A DNA stretch of 64,000 nucleotides from Sodalis sp. Ffu (GTDB lineage: Bacteria > Pseudomonadota > Gammaproteobacteria > Enterobacterales > Enterobacteriaceae), in assembly GCA_024748595.1 (NCBI GenBank), contig CP072944.1, forward strand, positions 1,024,001 through 1,088,000, in the 5' to 3' direction. Made by a program: the position numbers and the translations under genes. Numbering within the stretch: position 1 is the first letter of the stretch; every line of letters starts with the position of its first letter. The notes beneath the pieces were generated by a model. The model saw only the letters and a program-made list of their open reading frames with translations, had not been told where the DNA came from and did no database searches. Shown here one piece after another: positions 11,247-21,722 of the stretch.

Positions 11247-12327
11247 TAGACCAAGCACCTGTAGTGGGTACAAACCTCAAGCTATAAATATCTACCATCG
11301 CTTTGATACTGACCTGATCGCTATAAAACACCAAAAAGCACTGCTACCCCAACACACTGGAAGTCCTTACTGCTATACAATATTTATTCCAACCCATTAC
11401 TTTAACAGATACTATTAATAATAACACCAACGCTACTAGAAACATACAAAATAAGGAATTCTCTACCTGCGTCAATGCGATACAAACTTTTTACGATCTT
11501 GCCGGCACATAGCTTAAGTTTGCGCGGACTGCGCACGACCTTTTCGGCATAAATTTATTATAGCCCTAACCAACAATAGACAAATATTCAGAAATACAGC
11601 CAATATCGGACGGCTATGATAACCCCAATTAATCACTAACCACAGTCCCCCAAGTGTAGCTTTCTTTAAATTTCAATATGTTTATACATGCTAACAAGCG
11701 TTTCTATATCCATTATATTACTCAAAAAAATAGTCAAGAGAAGATGGACCGCTACATACTGTTAGCTCTATATTGGCTATCCTTCTGATCATATATTCCA
11801 TATTATTTTTACCAAAGACCTAACAGACCTTTAGTGTCAATAAAATATAAACAAGTAATATCAATACGTGTCTAAATCTTTACCATGCATTAACGTTTTT
11901 ATCCCGTATTATTAATACAGGTGAAATTCTGGCAAAATAAAAAAACATTCATTAATTAAAAATTAATGTCTATAAGACTATCCTAAGATGACTGTGTTAA
12001 GTGAAATTTATTTACCAAATAATAACTATGGCCAGTTATAATAGCGTACTGGACGCTCATTTTTCGAGCGATTTATATAACATATCAAAATAGCAACATG
12101 AGCAACCAATCACATTTAAAATTCTTTTTATACCAAATAAAGATGATAATCTTATTAAATATATGTTAATTCATGATTTAATATCATATATTGATCATTA
12201 GTGTTTTACTATTCATATAGTAGAATTTAATTAATGATGATTAAATCGATATCAAATAGTATTAACAAACACCAAAGGGCACCAAATTCACGAGAAATTA
12301 CGTCATTTTTAAAAAGAGATACTGCAG
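11247..12327. other. Eroded gap between xseA and mqo
   Basis: No gene is recognised. At 11880-12010 the sequence GCATTAACGTTTTTATCCCG...AATACAGGTGAAATTC matches the minus-strand transposase segment (FTCIS...KNVNAM) of the IS5/IS903-like remnants at about 15.9 and 18.2 kb. A patch of moderate GC near 11460-11560 may be a gene fragment but is not identifiable. The final 200 bp upstream of mqo are very AT-rich and may carry its promoter. Confidence 0.45.
11880..12010 (-). mobile_element. IS5-like transposase fragment
   Basis: The stretch matches base by base, with scattered differences, the segments starting at about 15870 and 18165. Read on the minus strand it corresponds to the (S)PDFTCIS...KNVNAM part of an IS903-type transposase (PDYSSVSRRAKSVNV in IS903). 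Both flanks lose similarity, so it is a short relic. Confidence 0.5.
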
Positions 12328-13881
12328 ATGAAACAGAATTTTATTACAGCCCTAGACATAACTCACCATGCATCAACCAAACAACAAAAAATTACGAATA
12401 ATGAACTGGTAGATATCGTGCTGATCGGCGCCGGAGTGATGAGCGCGACACTGGGAGCATATTTGAAAGTACTTGAACCGAACTGGACCGTTCATATGTA
12501 TGAACGTCTAGAAAAAACAGCGGAAGAAAGCTCCAATGGCTGGAATAATTCCGGCACCGGTCATGCCGCCTTCTGCGAGCTGAATTACACGACACAAAAC
12601 AAAGATGGTTCAATCGATATTTCTAAAGCAATAGAGATCAACGAATCCTTCGAAGTCTCACGCCAATTTTGGGCATATTTAGTCAAACAAAAAATTCTCA
12701 ACAATCCGCAGTCCTTTATTAATAATGTACCGCATATGAGCTTCGTATGGGGCGATGATAATATTCGCTTTTTACGTCAACGTTTCAAAGCATTGCAAAG
12801 AAGCAGCTTGTTCCGTGGAATGACCTATTCCGAAGATTCGCAACAGATCCAACAGTGGGCACCATTAATTATGAATGGACGCGATTCGTTTCAAAAAATA
12901 GCCGTCACCCGTATGGAAATGGGTACCGACGTAAACTTCGGTGAAATGACCCAGCAACTACTAGTCACGCTCCAAAAAAGCCCGTATTTCCATATGCATT
13001 TAAAACATAATGTGGTAGATATAAAAAGAAACATTGATAATAGCTGGAGTGTGTGTGTCGCTGACTACAATAACGAAGGCCAGCAGAGAACAGTACGTGC
13101 CCGATATGTCTTTATCGGTGGTGGCGGTGCTTCCCTTAAACTTTTGCAGAAATCAGGCATTCCGGAAGTGGATGGCTATGCTGGCTTCCCAGTAGGCGGA
13201 CAATTCTTACTGGCGACTGACCCTAAGGTGGTCAGCGGCCATTTCGCCAAAGTGTATGGTAGAGCATCGTGCGGAGAGCCACCGATGTCGATGCCCCATA
13301 TCGATACCCGTATCCTTGACGGCAAACAAATTTTATTGTTTGGCCCATTCGCTACCTTTAGCAGTAAGTTTCTTAAACAGGGATCCCTGCTAGATCTATT
13401 CAGTTCACTGACACACCAAAATATATTACCAATGTTACATGTCGGCCTAGATAATTTTTCGTTGATAAAATACCTTATCGGCCAATTGATGATGTCAAAA
13501 AAAGATCGTCTTAACGCCCTGCAACAATATTATCCACAGGCTAAACTGAAAGACTGGTCGCTGATCAAAGCTGGGCAACGGGTACAGGTAATTAAAAAAG
13601 ACAACAAAAAAGGCGGTGTATTACAGTTTGGCACTGAAATGGTTAGCTCTGCTGATGGCACATTATCTGCCTTACTAGGAGCTTCACCAGGCGCCTCAAC
13701 TGCAGCAACAATAATGCTGGAACTGCTGAATACTATGTTTAAACAACAGGCGAGCAGCCAAGCCTGGCAGCACAAACTAAAAGAGATATTCCCCTCTTAC
13801 GGTCAAAAGCTCAACGATAATCTAGCGCTAACCAACAAAATGCGCCACTACACCAGTAACGTGCTGGGACTGACCATGTAA
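12328..13881 (+). CDS. mqo: Malate:quinone oxidoreductase
   Basis: A peripheral membrane FAD enzyme oxidising malate to oxaloacetate and passing electrons to quinone. The 517-residue protein begins with a variable head followed by the FAD dinucleotide fold [18 protein letters not shown] (about 29-46). Family blocks include [63 protein letters not shown], and the C-terminal [20 protein letters not shown] and [12 protein letters not shown]. Length and motifs are normal, with no frameshift. It stands alone between eroded regions. With ubiC and ubiA also kept, a quinone-linked respiratory input from malate looks preserved; whether NAD-linked mdh is present cannot be judged here. Confidence 0.96.
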   Translation: MKQNFITALDITHHASTKQQKITNNELVDIVLIGAGVMSATLGAYLKVLEPNWTVHMYERLEKTAEESSNGWNNSGTGHAAFCELNYTTQNKDGSIDISKAIEINESFEVSRQFWAYLVKQKILNNPQSFINNVPHMSFVWGDDNIRFLRQRFKALQRSSLFRGMTYSEDSQQIQQWAPLIMNGRDSFQKIAVTRMEMGTDVNFGEMTQQLLVTLQKSPYFHMHLKHNVVDIKRNIDNSWSVCVADYNNEGQQRTVRARYVFIGGGGASLKLLQKSGIPEVDGYAGFPVGGQFLLATDPKVVSGHFAKVYGRASCGEPPMSMPHIDTRILDGKQILLFGPFATFSSKFLKQGSLLDLFSSLTHQNILPMLHVGLDNFSLIKYLIGQLMMSKKDRLNALQQYYPQAKLKDWSLIKAGQRVQVIKKDNKKGGVLQFGTEMVSSADGTLSALLGASPGASTAATIMLELLNTMFKQQASSQAWQHKLKEIFPSYGQKLNDNLALTNKMRHYTSNVLGLTM

Positions 13882-15585
13882 AGGTCTTCCCCAAACAAGT
13901 CTGTAAGATGACACATGAAAAAACGGCAATAAGCATACCTCCACTCCCATTATCTTTGCCGATAATACCGATCCGCTGAGCGACAACGTGGAGTTGCATA
14001 AATAACCAAATAATAAAATTAATAACCGCCAAAAATTGCGCTGGATATTATCTGCTTGAGATAATTATACAGGTAAATTCTGTACGCCATCCAACACCTG
14101 CAACAGCATCAAATCACCTCAACGCCACGCATTCACTAACCAACCGAAAATTTTATTGCAAAGATATCCCTGGCATATAAATAAACCATAAACAAGCTAT
14201 ACCCTATGATCATACATCAGCACATTGCTATGTTTTAGCGCAAGCAGAAGCTATCACTAAGCTATAAGTATTGCTCAATATATTATAAGTGCTCTCTTTA
14301 AAGTAACCTGATAACTGCGAATAAAACTCTTGAGGCTATTTAGGGTACCAGTAGCACTGATTTGTCCTACATACATGCTAAACAGCAAAGGACAGAGCGC
14401 AGCCGATTAACAATGAAGTCATCCATGCAAACGTATTCATCCATAATGGTCTCAGTCCTCATGGAATAATGATACCATCAAAAATACGAAAGCGGGTAGT
14501 AACACTTAACGTTGATCATAAATAAACTCATAAACAACAACGAATAATACTCAGGCACCCAACTGTGCCAAGATCTCTATCAGCGCGCAAATAAGGGCAT
14601 GTGCCAACATCCGACAATCACACTAGTTGAATATATAACGCGGATAAAATGCACACCTCACTAAATCATCCAGCCGATATACTCATCTAGCATAAATTAT
14701 ACCACCAGTTTACCACTGATAAATATGAACAGAATAGCCAACAGTGTAAACACACCTTTCCACACATTAACCAGTCCGAACCTTCATCAGTATCGCAACA
14801 TAATTAGCACGCTCCCATCACAAAGGGCTAATATCACCTATGACACTAAGCAAACGCAACGGTGCAATACTCAGATAAATGATCAAAATCTACAACAACA
14901 GACTAAACAGTTTTATTGTCTGGTGTGCCATATAACACGTTTCTCAGCGACGCATGGCTTACTTAGATATCGGTTACCTGTGGGAGAAGCTATTTAGCTC
15001 AGACTTAGAAATATAACGTTGCCACGCTTCCATAGAGCAACATCACCGTGACAATGGACCGACGACAAATACCATGCAGCCATAATTCAACATACTTTGC
15101 CGATAGCAACACTAAAAATCCAGTTAATCCACCCAGAAACCAATTTCAACAACCAAAAATCTTGGTAATTGACCAGCGTATTCACCATGTCATAATATTC
15201 ACTAGCAATGCTGAGCATCGACCGAATCTTTTCCGATAAACATTATAAATTAACATCAAAGCATGATGATTAGATCGCCGCCTTAGATTAAGATTGGACA
15301 TAATTGGCTATGCTACTGAACCCAAATCCCGCGTCAACGGAACAGCCATAACTTTTTCGACCGATGCAAAAAAACGGCATAAAACAGTTCAGCAAAAAAC
15401 GGTACATTCTGCTCATCATTTAATTTAAAGACAGAAATCACTCTTAATACCTAGGTTAAAAGGTTGGCATGAGATACAAGGATAACTACAGCACATAGTT
15501 AAAAATTCAATAAACTATGACTTTTTTATAAAGACAAAAGATAAATAAAAATAAATTAACCATTATCAGTTTATTCAATAACATG
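13882..15585. other. Eroded gap with a possible membrane-protein remnant
   Basis: No intact gene. On the minus strand around 14375-14445 conceptual translation reads WMNTFAWMTSLLIGCALSF, and around 14710-14790 GLVNVWKGVFTLLAILFIF. These hydrophobic runs look like pieces of an inner-membrane protein interrupted by stops and frame changes. I cannot name the family. From about 15590 the sequence becomes an IS5-like relic. Confidence 0.3.
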
Positions 15586-15589
15586 ACTA

Positions 15590-16150
15590 TCTTTAGATCT
15601 TTTTGTTTTTAAACGATTATTCTTTCCTATTAAACTTGCAACCGATTAATCCCTATCATAATGTTATCTGTAAGCGTCTAGCTAATACTTTACATTTATT
15701 ATATTAACCAACAACAGATCAAAGCGAATGATATCATATATATAATATCTCGACATATGCTGCTTACACTAGACACCGTGCTTTCTTTACTATGTATTCT
15801 GACTTTATTCATCTTTACTAAAGATACTACAGCCCAGTAGCATAAGCAATATAAGCGATTTCGCGGCGCGTTAAGTATTTTAACAGATTACTAATGCAGG
15901 TGAAATCCGGGGAAACAACGTAAAAACTATCCATTAATTAAAAAATAGAGTTTATAAAACCTCATAATGCTTTCCGCATCAAACTCAAAATTTATTTTAA
16001 CATCAATACAGCTGCGATCTCCATCATCCGAATAGCATATGACGATACCCTTTTAAATAGATTTCATTTTGTTACAACCATAGTGCTCATCGTTTAATAC
16101 AATCCTTATTTTTGAAGATCCATCAACAGTTAAGCGCTATATTTTTCTAT
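15590..16150 (-). mobile_element. IS5/IS903-like relic upstream of yqjA
   Basis: The stretch has blocks in common with the relics near 18.1, 40.6, 41.3 and 54.3 kb. They include TATTCTTTCCTATTAAAC, a degenerate minus-strand ATGL motif near 15800-15845 (the DSTGLK block), GCGCGTTAAGTATTTTAACAG...GCAGGTGAAATCC (PDFTCIS block) near 15870, and a CATCATCCGAATAGCATATGACGATACCC block near 16025. No frame stays open. Confidence 0.55.
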
Positions 16151-16409
16151 CTCAATATGTTCTCCTTTGTTACAGTATAGAGATTTTTCACTTTAGCCAA
16201 TTTATCAAGCGCCGCTTTGCTAACTATTTCCTATCTTACATTAAATGGATCTAGTTGCTATCGAATGATTACGGCACAAGCATAATCCTTAACGGACGAG
16301 TCGTAAAAAATACCGTTCAGCAGTCCCTGATGAATTTAGCTGGCAGCCTGTGGTTAGATCAAGAAATTGGGATGTTGCCTAATATGCTGTTATTTGTTGA
16401 GAATGCAAA

Positions 16410-17084
16410 ATGCACATTTTAAAGGAACTATTATATGCACTTTGGCAACAAGATTTTGAAACACTATCCGATCCAAGCCTCATTTGGATCATTTATTTGC
16501 TGGTATTTATCATTCTTTTTCTGGAAAACGGTGTACTGCCCGCAGCCTTCTTACCCGGCGATAGTTTACTGATTTTACTAGGAGTTTTAATTGCCAAAAG
16601 TAAGATAAATTTTCCTTTCACCCTAATATTACTAACAATCGCTGCCAGCCTAGGCAGCTGGATAAGCTATTTACAAGGAAAGTGGCTAGAAAATAATAAA
16701 TTAGTAAAAAGCTGGCTGGCACACCTTCCGGACCATTACCATCAGCGCGCGCACCAGATGTTTTACCGCCATGGGCTATCAGCATTACTTATCGGCCGCT
16801 TCGTAGCTTTCGTAAGAACTTTGCTTCCAGCAATTGCCGGGCTCTCTGGCTTAGGCAACTCGCGCTTTCATTTTTTCAACTGGATTAGTGCATTTTTATG
16901 GGTATTTATTCTAACGCTAGGGGGATTCGTATTGGGTAAAACACCTATCTTTCAGCATTATGAAAAAAAACTAATTCTGTGTCTGATGTTACTGCCGCTA
17001 GCATTTTTGACCATTGGATTGATAAGCTCACTGATAGTGATTTGGCGCAAAAAAAAACTTAACGCGCCGGATAAAAAACAATGA
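16410..17084 (+). CDS. yqjA: DedA family inner-membrane protein YqjA
   Basis: The 224-residue polytopic membrane protein aligns throughout with E. coli YqjA (220 residues). Residues shown to matter in YqjA are all present: Glu39 and Asp51 (FLEN, FLPGDSLL) and Arg130 and Arg136 (LIGRFVAFVRTLLPAIAG). DedA proteins act in membrane homeostasis, proton-dependent efflux and, for some members, undecaprenyl-phosphate recycling; YqjA supports alkaline pH and cation tolerance in E. coli. About six hydrophobic segments are visible, followed by a basic tail. The usual downstream partner mzrA is not recognisable. Confidence 0.93.
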   Translation: MHILKELLYALWQQDFETLSDPSLIWIIYLLVFIILFLENGVLPAAFLPGDSLLILLGVLIAKSKINFPFTLILLTIAASLGSWISYLQGKWLENNKLVKSWLAHLPDHYHQRAHQMFYRHGLSALLIGRFVAFVRTLLPAIAGLSGLGNSRFHFFNWISAFLWVFILTLGGFVLGKTPIFQHYEKKLILCLMLLPLAFLTIGLISSLIVIWRKKKLNAPDKKQ

Positions 17085-18730
17085 CGCTGACGAGAAATCC
17101 AGCCAATTAAAGCGTCTCTAAGCAACGTATAACTGCCGGTTGTTGTCTGGCTACACATTAATACTGCAAACATTGTAAATATATTCTGTTAACAAGCTAT
17201 TATTACAAAAGAGATTTTATCTTTATAATCTCCTAAATAACAGAGAAATCTACATCTTGGCTAAAGACAAGTATGACTATCCAACTGAGAACTGGAATAA
17301 GCTCTAGGCTCTGTTGGTGCTGCAAATCATCATCCAATAAAATTAACCATACTTCACAAATTACCGGTACAGCAGCTGACAATATCTCTTCTGTTGGGTA
17401 CACGCTATGGCGTCCATCGTAGGCCACGTTCGATAATCCTGACCACAATTATCAGAAAGATCATAAATCAACATTCACAATATAATACTTCAAAGTAGTA
17501 AAAAATAATTTAAAAATACCTCTTTTAAAAATTCTACATACAGACTTAAAATTATTAACAAATACACTTTAAGAAATATTGCGTTAATCCACGCAAAACA
17601 CAAAACAAAAGTTAAAACTCGCCCACAAAAGCAAAAATAAATTTTTAAATCAACCTGCGTCCACATTTGCAATAGCGTAAACAGCCGGTAAAACACGCCA
17701 TCAAGTCCGATGGACACGCTCATAGAAACACCTATCTGAAAAGAGAAATGCCATAGTTAGTTTTATCCTTGGTGCACATTGGATTTCAAATCAAACTTTT
17801 TTCTAATAATACGATGGAGATTACTAATTCGGCGAGCTAAAAACAAAGATCTCATCAAAACGTAAGCACTCACATTGTTAGTTGACTTTATATTGAATAA
17901 ATCTATGAACCTTTTTTGAATTATTAAAAGTTATTCACATTACTTATCTAGTTAAATACTCAGTGAATTTTTATTTAAAACGTGTTCCATCACCATAAGA
18001 TTTCCCTTAGACGGATATCATATGCCTGGTATCGACCAATACATGCTATTTGCACCCATACAGTGCTTTTATTCTGACTGCACTATTCACATCCACTAAA
18101 GATTTTCACAATATTTAAATCAATAACAAACAATTACGTGAATTTCGTTGTATGTTAAGGTTTTTATCATGACATTAACGTTTTATCCCGTGTACTGATG
18201 CAGGTAAAATATGAGCAATAAAAGTTAGAATAACTGAAAATATACAGTCTATAAACTTGATACCGCTCTCCATATCAGACCAATGATTCATTTTAACATC
18301 ACGATAGTTCGTAATCACCATCTCCAAATAGCCTATTAGAAGCCCTCTTTGAGATAAATTCATCTTGTCACAGCAAGCACTAAATTAATCCAACCAAAAC
18401 ATCAATGCATCTCATTCAATGAGAGCCTTATTGTAATTCGCCTAATTAGTAATGATAAATTTTAACTTTGCCATTAGAGATATTTTCAAAAAAATAGTGA
18501 ATCTTATTATGAATTTTCAACAAAGCTTAAAAAAGATACATCAACCACTTACTTAAATGGTGACTTTAATTATGTAACCCACTTCCTTTCCATACCATGC
18601 TAGTTACGATATGTTCAACTAAAATAAGCATAATCAAAGGTCCGCAACGTCTCCACCCTATCGTACAAACTGTCAAAAATTTGAGGCTATATACAAGGCG
18701 ACGCTAAAAACGTCCGTGCTAAACCGTTAT
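17085..18730. other. Eroded gap between yqjA and dolP
   Basis: No intact gene. In E. coli mzrA follows yqjA; I see no recognisable fragment of it. The segment 17930-18390 is an IS5-like relic annotated separately. Short open stretches at 17233-17448 and 17490-17723 (minus) resemble no family and lack ribosome-binding sites. Confidence 0.45.
17930..18390 (-). mobile_element. IS5/IS903-like relic with N-terminal transposase piece
   Basis: The minus strand from 18363 keeps an open 62-codon stretch whose MVITNYRDVKMNHW part resembles the TNWREYN start of IS903-type transposases. It is followed, after an internal deletion and in a shifted frame, by a YFTCISTRDK piece matching PDYSSVSRRAK. The plus-strand text GTTAAGGTTTTTATCATG...TGATGCAGGTAAAAT is the same block seen at 11.9, 15.9, 41.35 and 49.4 kb. 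Confidence 0.55.
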
Positions 18731-19306
18731 TTATTGTAAATAAGTAAAAACGGTGATCACATGTTTAACATCGCTTACCTTACTGGCAACTTCAGCCGCT
18801 ATTTTACCTTCAGCATGAGTCACCAGCCCCAACAGGAATACCTCACCATTCTCTGTAATAACCTTCACATTAAAAGACTTCAACTCATCACTCACCAGCA
18901 ACTGTGAGCGAATTTTAGTGGTGATCCAGGTATCCATCGATACTCGTCCCAAAGATACCGGTCCACCATGCCGAATTTCATTATAAACCTCTGTTGCGCC
19001 ATCAACACCCATTGTAATCTGCTTGGCGCGCTCTGACTGTACACTAGTGGGGGCTTGACCAGTCAGCAGCACCTTGCCATTATAAACAGTATTCACAACC
19101 CGAGCCTCTTTATTTAACTGCTTATCCTTAGCCAGCGCATTAGCAACGCGCGCCTCAAGCGTACTGTCATCCACCTGAGCTCCGATAGTACGCGGATCTA
19201 TAGCAGTTTTGGTGGCGACCGCGGCGGTGCCAACTACCACCGCGCCCACGCACCCCTGCGCTATAAAAGCGACGAACAACAGTAGTAATGGAAAATGCAC
19301 TTTCAT
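18731..19306 (-). CDS. dolP: Outer-membrane lipoprotein DolP (BON domains)
   Basis: The 191-residue lipoprotein has the same length as E. coli DolP (YraP). The signal peptide ends in a lipobox (FIAQGC, lipidated Cys19). Two BON domains follow at about 47-115 (TLEARVANALAKDKQLNKEA, GKVLLTGQAP, VDGATEVYNEI) and 125-190 (DTWITTKIRSQLLVSDELKS, NGEVFLLGLVTHAEGK). DolP binds anionic phospholipid at division sites and supports outer-membrane integrity and BAM function. It is the last gene of the ancestral lpoA-yraN-diaA-dolP cluster. The three upstream genes are decayed while dolP is intact, so it must now be transcribed from a promoter within or beyond the remnants. Confidence 0.96.
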   Translation of the reverse strand: MKVHFPLLLLFVAFIAQGCVGAVVVGTAAVATKTAIDPRTIGAQVDDSTLEARVANALAKDKQLNKEARVVNTVYNGKVLLTGQAPTSVQSERAKQITMGVDGATEVYNEIRHGGPVSLGRVSMDTWITTKIRSQLLVSDELKSFNVKVITENGEVFLLGLVTHAEGKIAAEVASKVSDVKHVITVFTYLQ

Positions 19307-19319
19307 CTAGGCTCCTTAC

Positions 19320-19880
19320 ATCTCCCGAACGAGAAAACAAAGGATTACGTACAAACAATTTATCATTAACATATGTGTAGTGTACTAAATACGCACACAA
19401 CGGTAGGACCGAATACAAGTTTAATCCCGTTAACCAAAAAGTCCTACTAATATGCCACGTTGGTAGCACATAATGACGATAATCGTCATATCCAGAGTGA
19501 CCCGGCGCTTTGACGATTTTCATAAATCACACAGATGGTTGCCGAAGATGAAATGGCAAAAAGGATATCACCGACCATGCCTCACAGAAAACGTAATTGC
19601 TTACAGAAACTTCCTGGTGCAGACGATCATTGGCAATAACCGTTAATCTATATATTTGCATTCAACCATCATCGCTGTCAGGCTACATTAGCCTATCAAA
19701 GATAAGTTAACTATACAGATAACGAAATGCAGCACTTTGGCCAGCCAAAGTAAACTACCACATAATTTTATTTTTATTTAGCAGCGGCTACACTTGCACG
19801 GTACCATGAGCAATATCGTCGAGTAATGTTCTCAACACACTGATTTGAATTTTTTTAATGAAACAACTTTTATTCTTGCA
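19320..19880 (-). pseudogene. diaA: diaA remnant (DnaA initiator-associating protein)
   Basis: The minus-strand translation, jumping frames, recovers much of DiaA in order. Near 19850-19760 it reads IAHGTVQV then LLNKNKIM (family LVQSLLNGNKIL). Near 19640-19610 it reads LTVIANDRLHQEV (family LTAIANDRLHDEV). Near 19525-19450 it reads VTLDMTIIVIMCYQRGILVG (family [20 protein letters not shown]). The end has a HIC..NCL trace of MHMLTVNCLCDL. Several frameshifts and stops break it. It lies immediately upstream of dolP, its ancestral place. DiaA stimulates DnaA assembly at oriC in E. coli, so its loss implies relaxed control of initiation. Confidence 0.85.
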
Positions 19881-19899
19881 GGATTTTTAACACCTTGAT

Positions 19900-20115
19900 C
19901 TCAATAATTAAGTGGACCAGCATTTTGGTGCGATACAGGAATTCTATAATCATTCTATCCACCATCTGATAACTGAGTGAAAGAGTATCACCATATTATC
20001 AGTCAGGCCGGCAGGCCACAACAAGCGATAGTAGCAACCTCGAGAATGAGTTTATCGACCCGCATGATCAAATAGATTTTACCTCCGCGAATATGCATAT
20101 TCGAAAAAACTGCAC
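19900..20115 (-). pseudogene. yraN: yraN remnant (YraN/UPF0102 nuclease-fold protein)
   Basis: The minus strand near 20105-20030 reads SNMHIRGGKIYLIMRVDKLI followed by LEVATIACC. This corresponds to the YraN core [27 protein letters not shown], including the metal-site Asp region (now Tyr in place of Asp). The rest has lost its frame. It is placed exactly between the diaA and lpoA remnants, as synteny predicts. Confidence 0.75.
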
Positions 20116-20129
20116 TGGCATAATAAAGC

Positions 20130-20200
20130 CATCAGTGCAATGATTGGCCAGCGTCCAGATATTCATATCTATTGCATACAGACCACAAAAAAATAATCAA
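20130..20200 (-). pseudogene. lpoA: lpoA fragment (PBP1A activator)
   Basis: A short minus-strand stretch reads GLYAIDMNIWTLANHC, matching the C-terminal domain motif of enterobacterial LpoA (LYALGIDAWTLANHF-type). It lies just upstream of the yraN remnant, as expected. Nothing longer of the gene (about 2 kb when intact) is readable. LpoA is the outer-membrane lipoprotein that activates penicillin-binding protein 1A. Confidence 0.6.
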
Positions 20201-20989
20201 TTGAATATGGTGTACCACTGCACTCGAGTTGATTCTGATATCTGCGCAAAACTGCCATATAATGCCAATATGAATGAAAGACACATTTATCAGTGGACAA
20301 AGCTTGTCCTTAAATAACAAGCTACCCGTTTTGACGAAACATAGCTAACCAAGCAATTTTATTCAGGCACATTCCATTGCTATGACCCAAATAGGCATTG
20401 TAATCTAGTAATATTAAGAATCTGCCAAATAGCTGTTTTATTCATGATATATACATCTCCACCATAGAGCGTTAATGATACCCAACGTTTTGTTTCTAAT
20501 GATTATTATTTCCTATAAAATATTTTTAGGACGCTTCCTGATTTATATCAGCATATAATGTAGCCAATTACAGGATCCTTTTTAAGAAAATATTAACGTC
20601 TGATTTTAGCCTGTTTCAACAAATAAAGCGGCGCACTTTGGAAAAAATATCATGTCATCAAACGAATGACATGAATAAACCTTTAATTAAAAAAAATCCT
20701 AGACTGTTACGTTATATTTAACAAAACCACACGCTGCCTTTTTTTAAAGTTATTCTGTTATCAGGCAGCAAGGATAAGATACTCAAACAATCATAACCTT
20801 ATAGTAATCCGCGTTTGATGAGGTATCATTTATCACTCACCCAATTAATCATTTTAAACTTTGCCTTTCTATGAAAGTCGACTCCTTACTATCTTCATTA
20901 TTAGAAGAAATTTTATTTCTTCTACAGCTCATCATACGCCATCGATAATCAGGCCAAGCATTAAACTGATGGGATAATGCATATTTCAA
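20201..20989. other. Eroded gap upstream of rnpB
   Basis: No gene is recognised. A block at about 20485-20580 (GATTATTATTTCCTATAAAAT...TGATTTATATCAGCATA) resembles parts of the IS5-like relics at 15.6 and 40.6 kb. rsmI, expected beyond lpoA, is not readable. Confidence 0.4.
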
Positions 20990-21017
20990 ATGACAAATAC
21001 AAAAAAATCCCTATACT
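20990..21017 (+). promoter_or_regulatory. Predicted rnpB promoter
   Basis: TATACT (21012-21017) is a good -10 hexamer 7 nt before the mature RNA start. ATGACA (20990-20995) is a 5-of-6 -35 hexamer with a 16-bp spacer. Confidence 0.6.
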
Positions 21018-21024
21018 AGATATC

Positions 21025-21407
21025 GGAGTTGAGCAGACAGTCGCCGCTTCGCTTCAAGTCCTTACAGAGAAGATAAATAAGCGTAGGGGAGGAAAGTCCG
21101 GGCTCCATAGGGCAAAGGTGCCAGGTAACACCTGGGGAGTGCAAATTCACGACAAGTGCAACAGAAAGCAAACCGCCGATGGCCCGTTCAACGGGATCAG
21201 GTAAGGGTGAAATGGTGCGGTAAAAGCGCACCGCGCTGCTGGTAACAGTTCGCGGCACGGTAAACTCCACCTGGAGCAAGGCCAAATAGGGGTTCCACAC
21301 TGTACGGCCCGTACTGAACCCGGGTAGGCTGCTTGAGCCAACACGTGAGTGTTAGCCTAGATGAATGACTGTCCATGACAGAACCCGGCTTAACGGTCAA
21401 CTCCATT
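21025..21407 (+). ncRNA. rnpB: RNase P RNA (M1 RNA)
   Basis: Catalytic RNA of ribonuclease P, which makes tRNA 5' ends. Signature blocks match E. coli M1 RNA: CAGACAGTCGCCGCTTCG, GGGGAGGAAAGTCCGGGCTC, AGGGTGCCAGGTAAC-like text, GCAAACCGCCGATGGCCCG, GATCAGGTAAGGGTGAAA, GGTAAACTCCACC, AGCAAGGCCAAATAGGGG and TGACTGTCCATGACAGAACC. The ends pair as P1: GGAGTTGA (21025-21032) with TCAACTCC (21397-21404). The P3 region (about 21050-21088) differs clearly from E. coli in sequence but can still form a stem. The universally conserved core is kept. Exact termini are approximate. Confidence 0.96.
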
Positions 21408-21722
21408 TTCACGTTACATCATCAAGATAAATTGCTTCATCAAGCATTGAGCAACTTGCATCAACAAATATCCATAAACACTGCGTATTCCGTTTACTAT
21501 AGCAGCTTGAAAACTACATAAATACTTACAAGATAGATAAATCCACAGTAATAAAGTTATTTTTGATGCTTTTGCATCCCTGATATTGTTATCAGTAGTT
21601 ATCGATCGCAACATGCTACTACCCCCAGCTTACGACACGTTCAACTGAACTGTGACAGTTTAAGACAAATAAAAACCATCTTACAGTTTTAACCAACGAT
21701 GTACCTAGATCTAGTATGACGG
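21408..21722. other. Gap between rnpB and the LPS island
   Basis: This 315-bp AT-rich stretch has no recognisable gene and no clear rnpB terminator. The island gene on the right ends at 21723, transcribed towards rnpB. Confidence 0.5.

Noticed and set aside
13811-14032. 73-codon minus-strand frame after mqo
   Set aside because: It overlaps the mqo 3' end in antisense and has no supporting signal.
18175-18363. 62-codon minus-strand frame
   Set aside because: It is a piece of an IS5/IS903-like transposase relic with an internal deletion, not a gene.
19167-19523. 118-codon minus-strand frame overlapping dolP
   Set aside because: Its first part is an out-of-frame reading of the diaA remnant and its last part a shifted reading of dolP.
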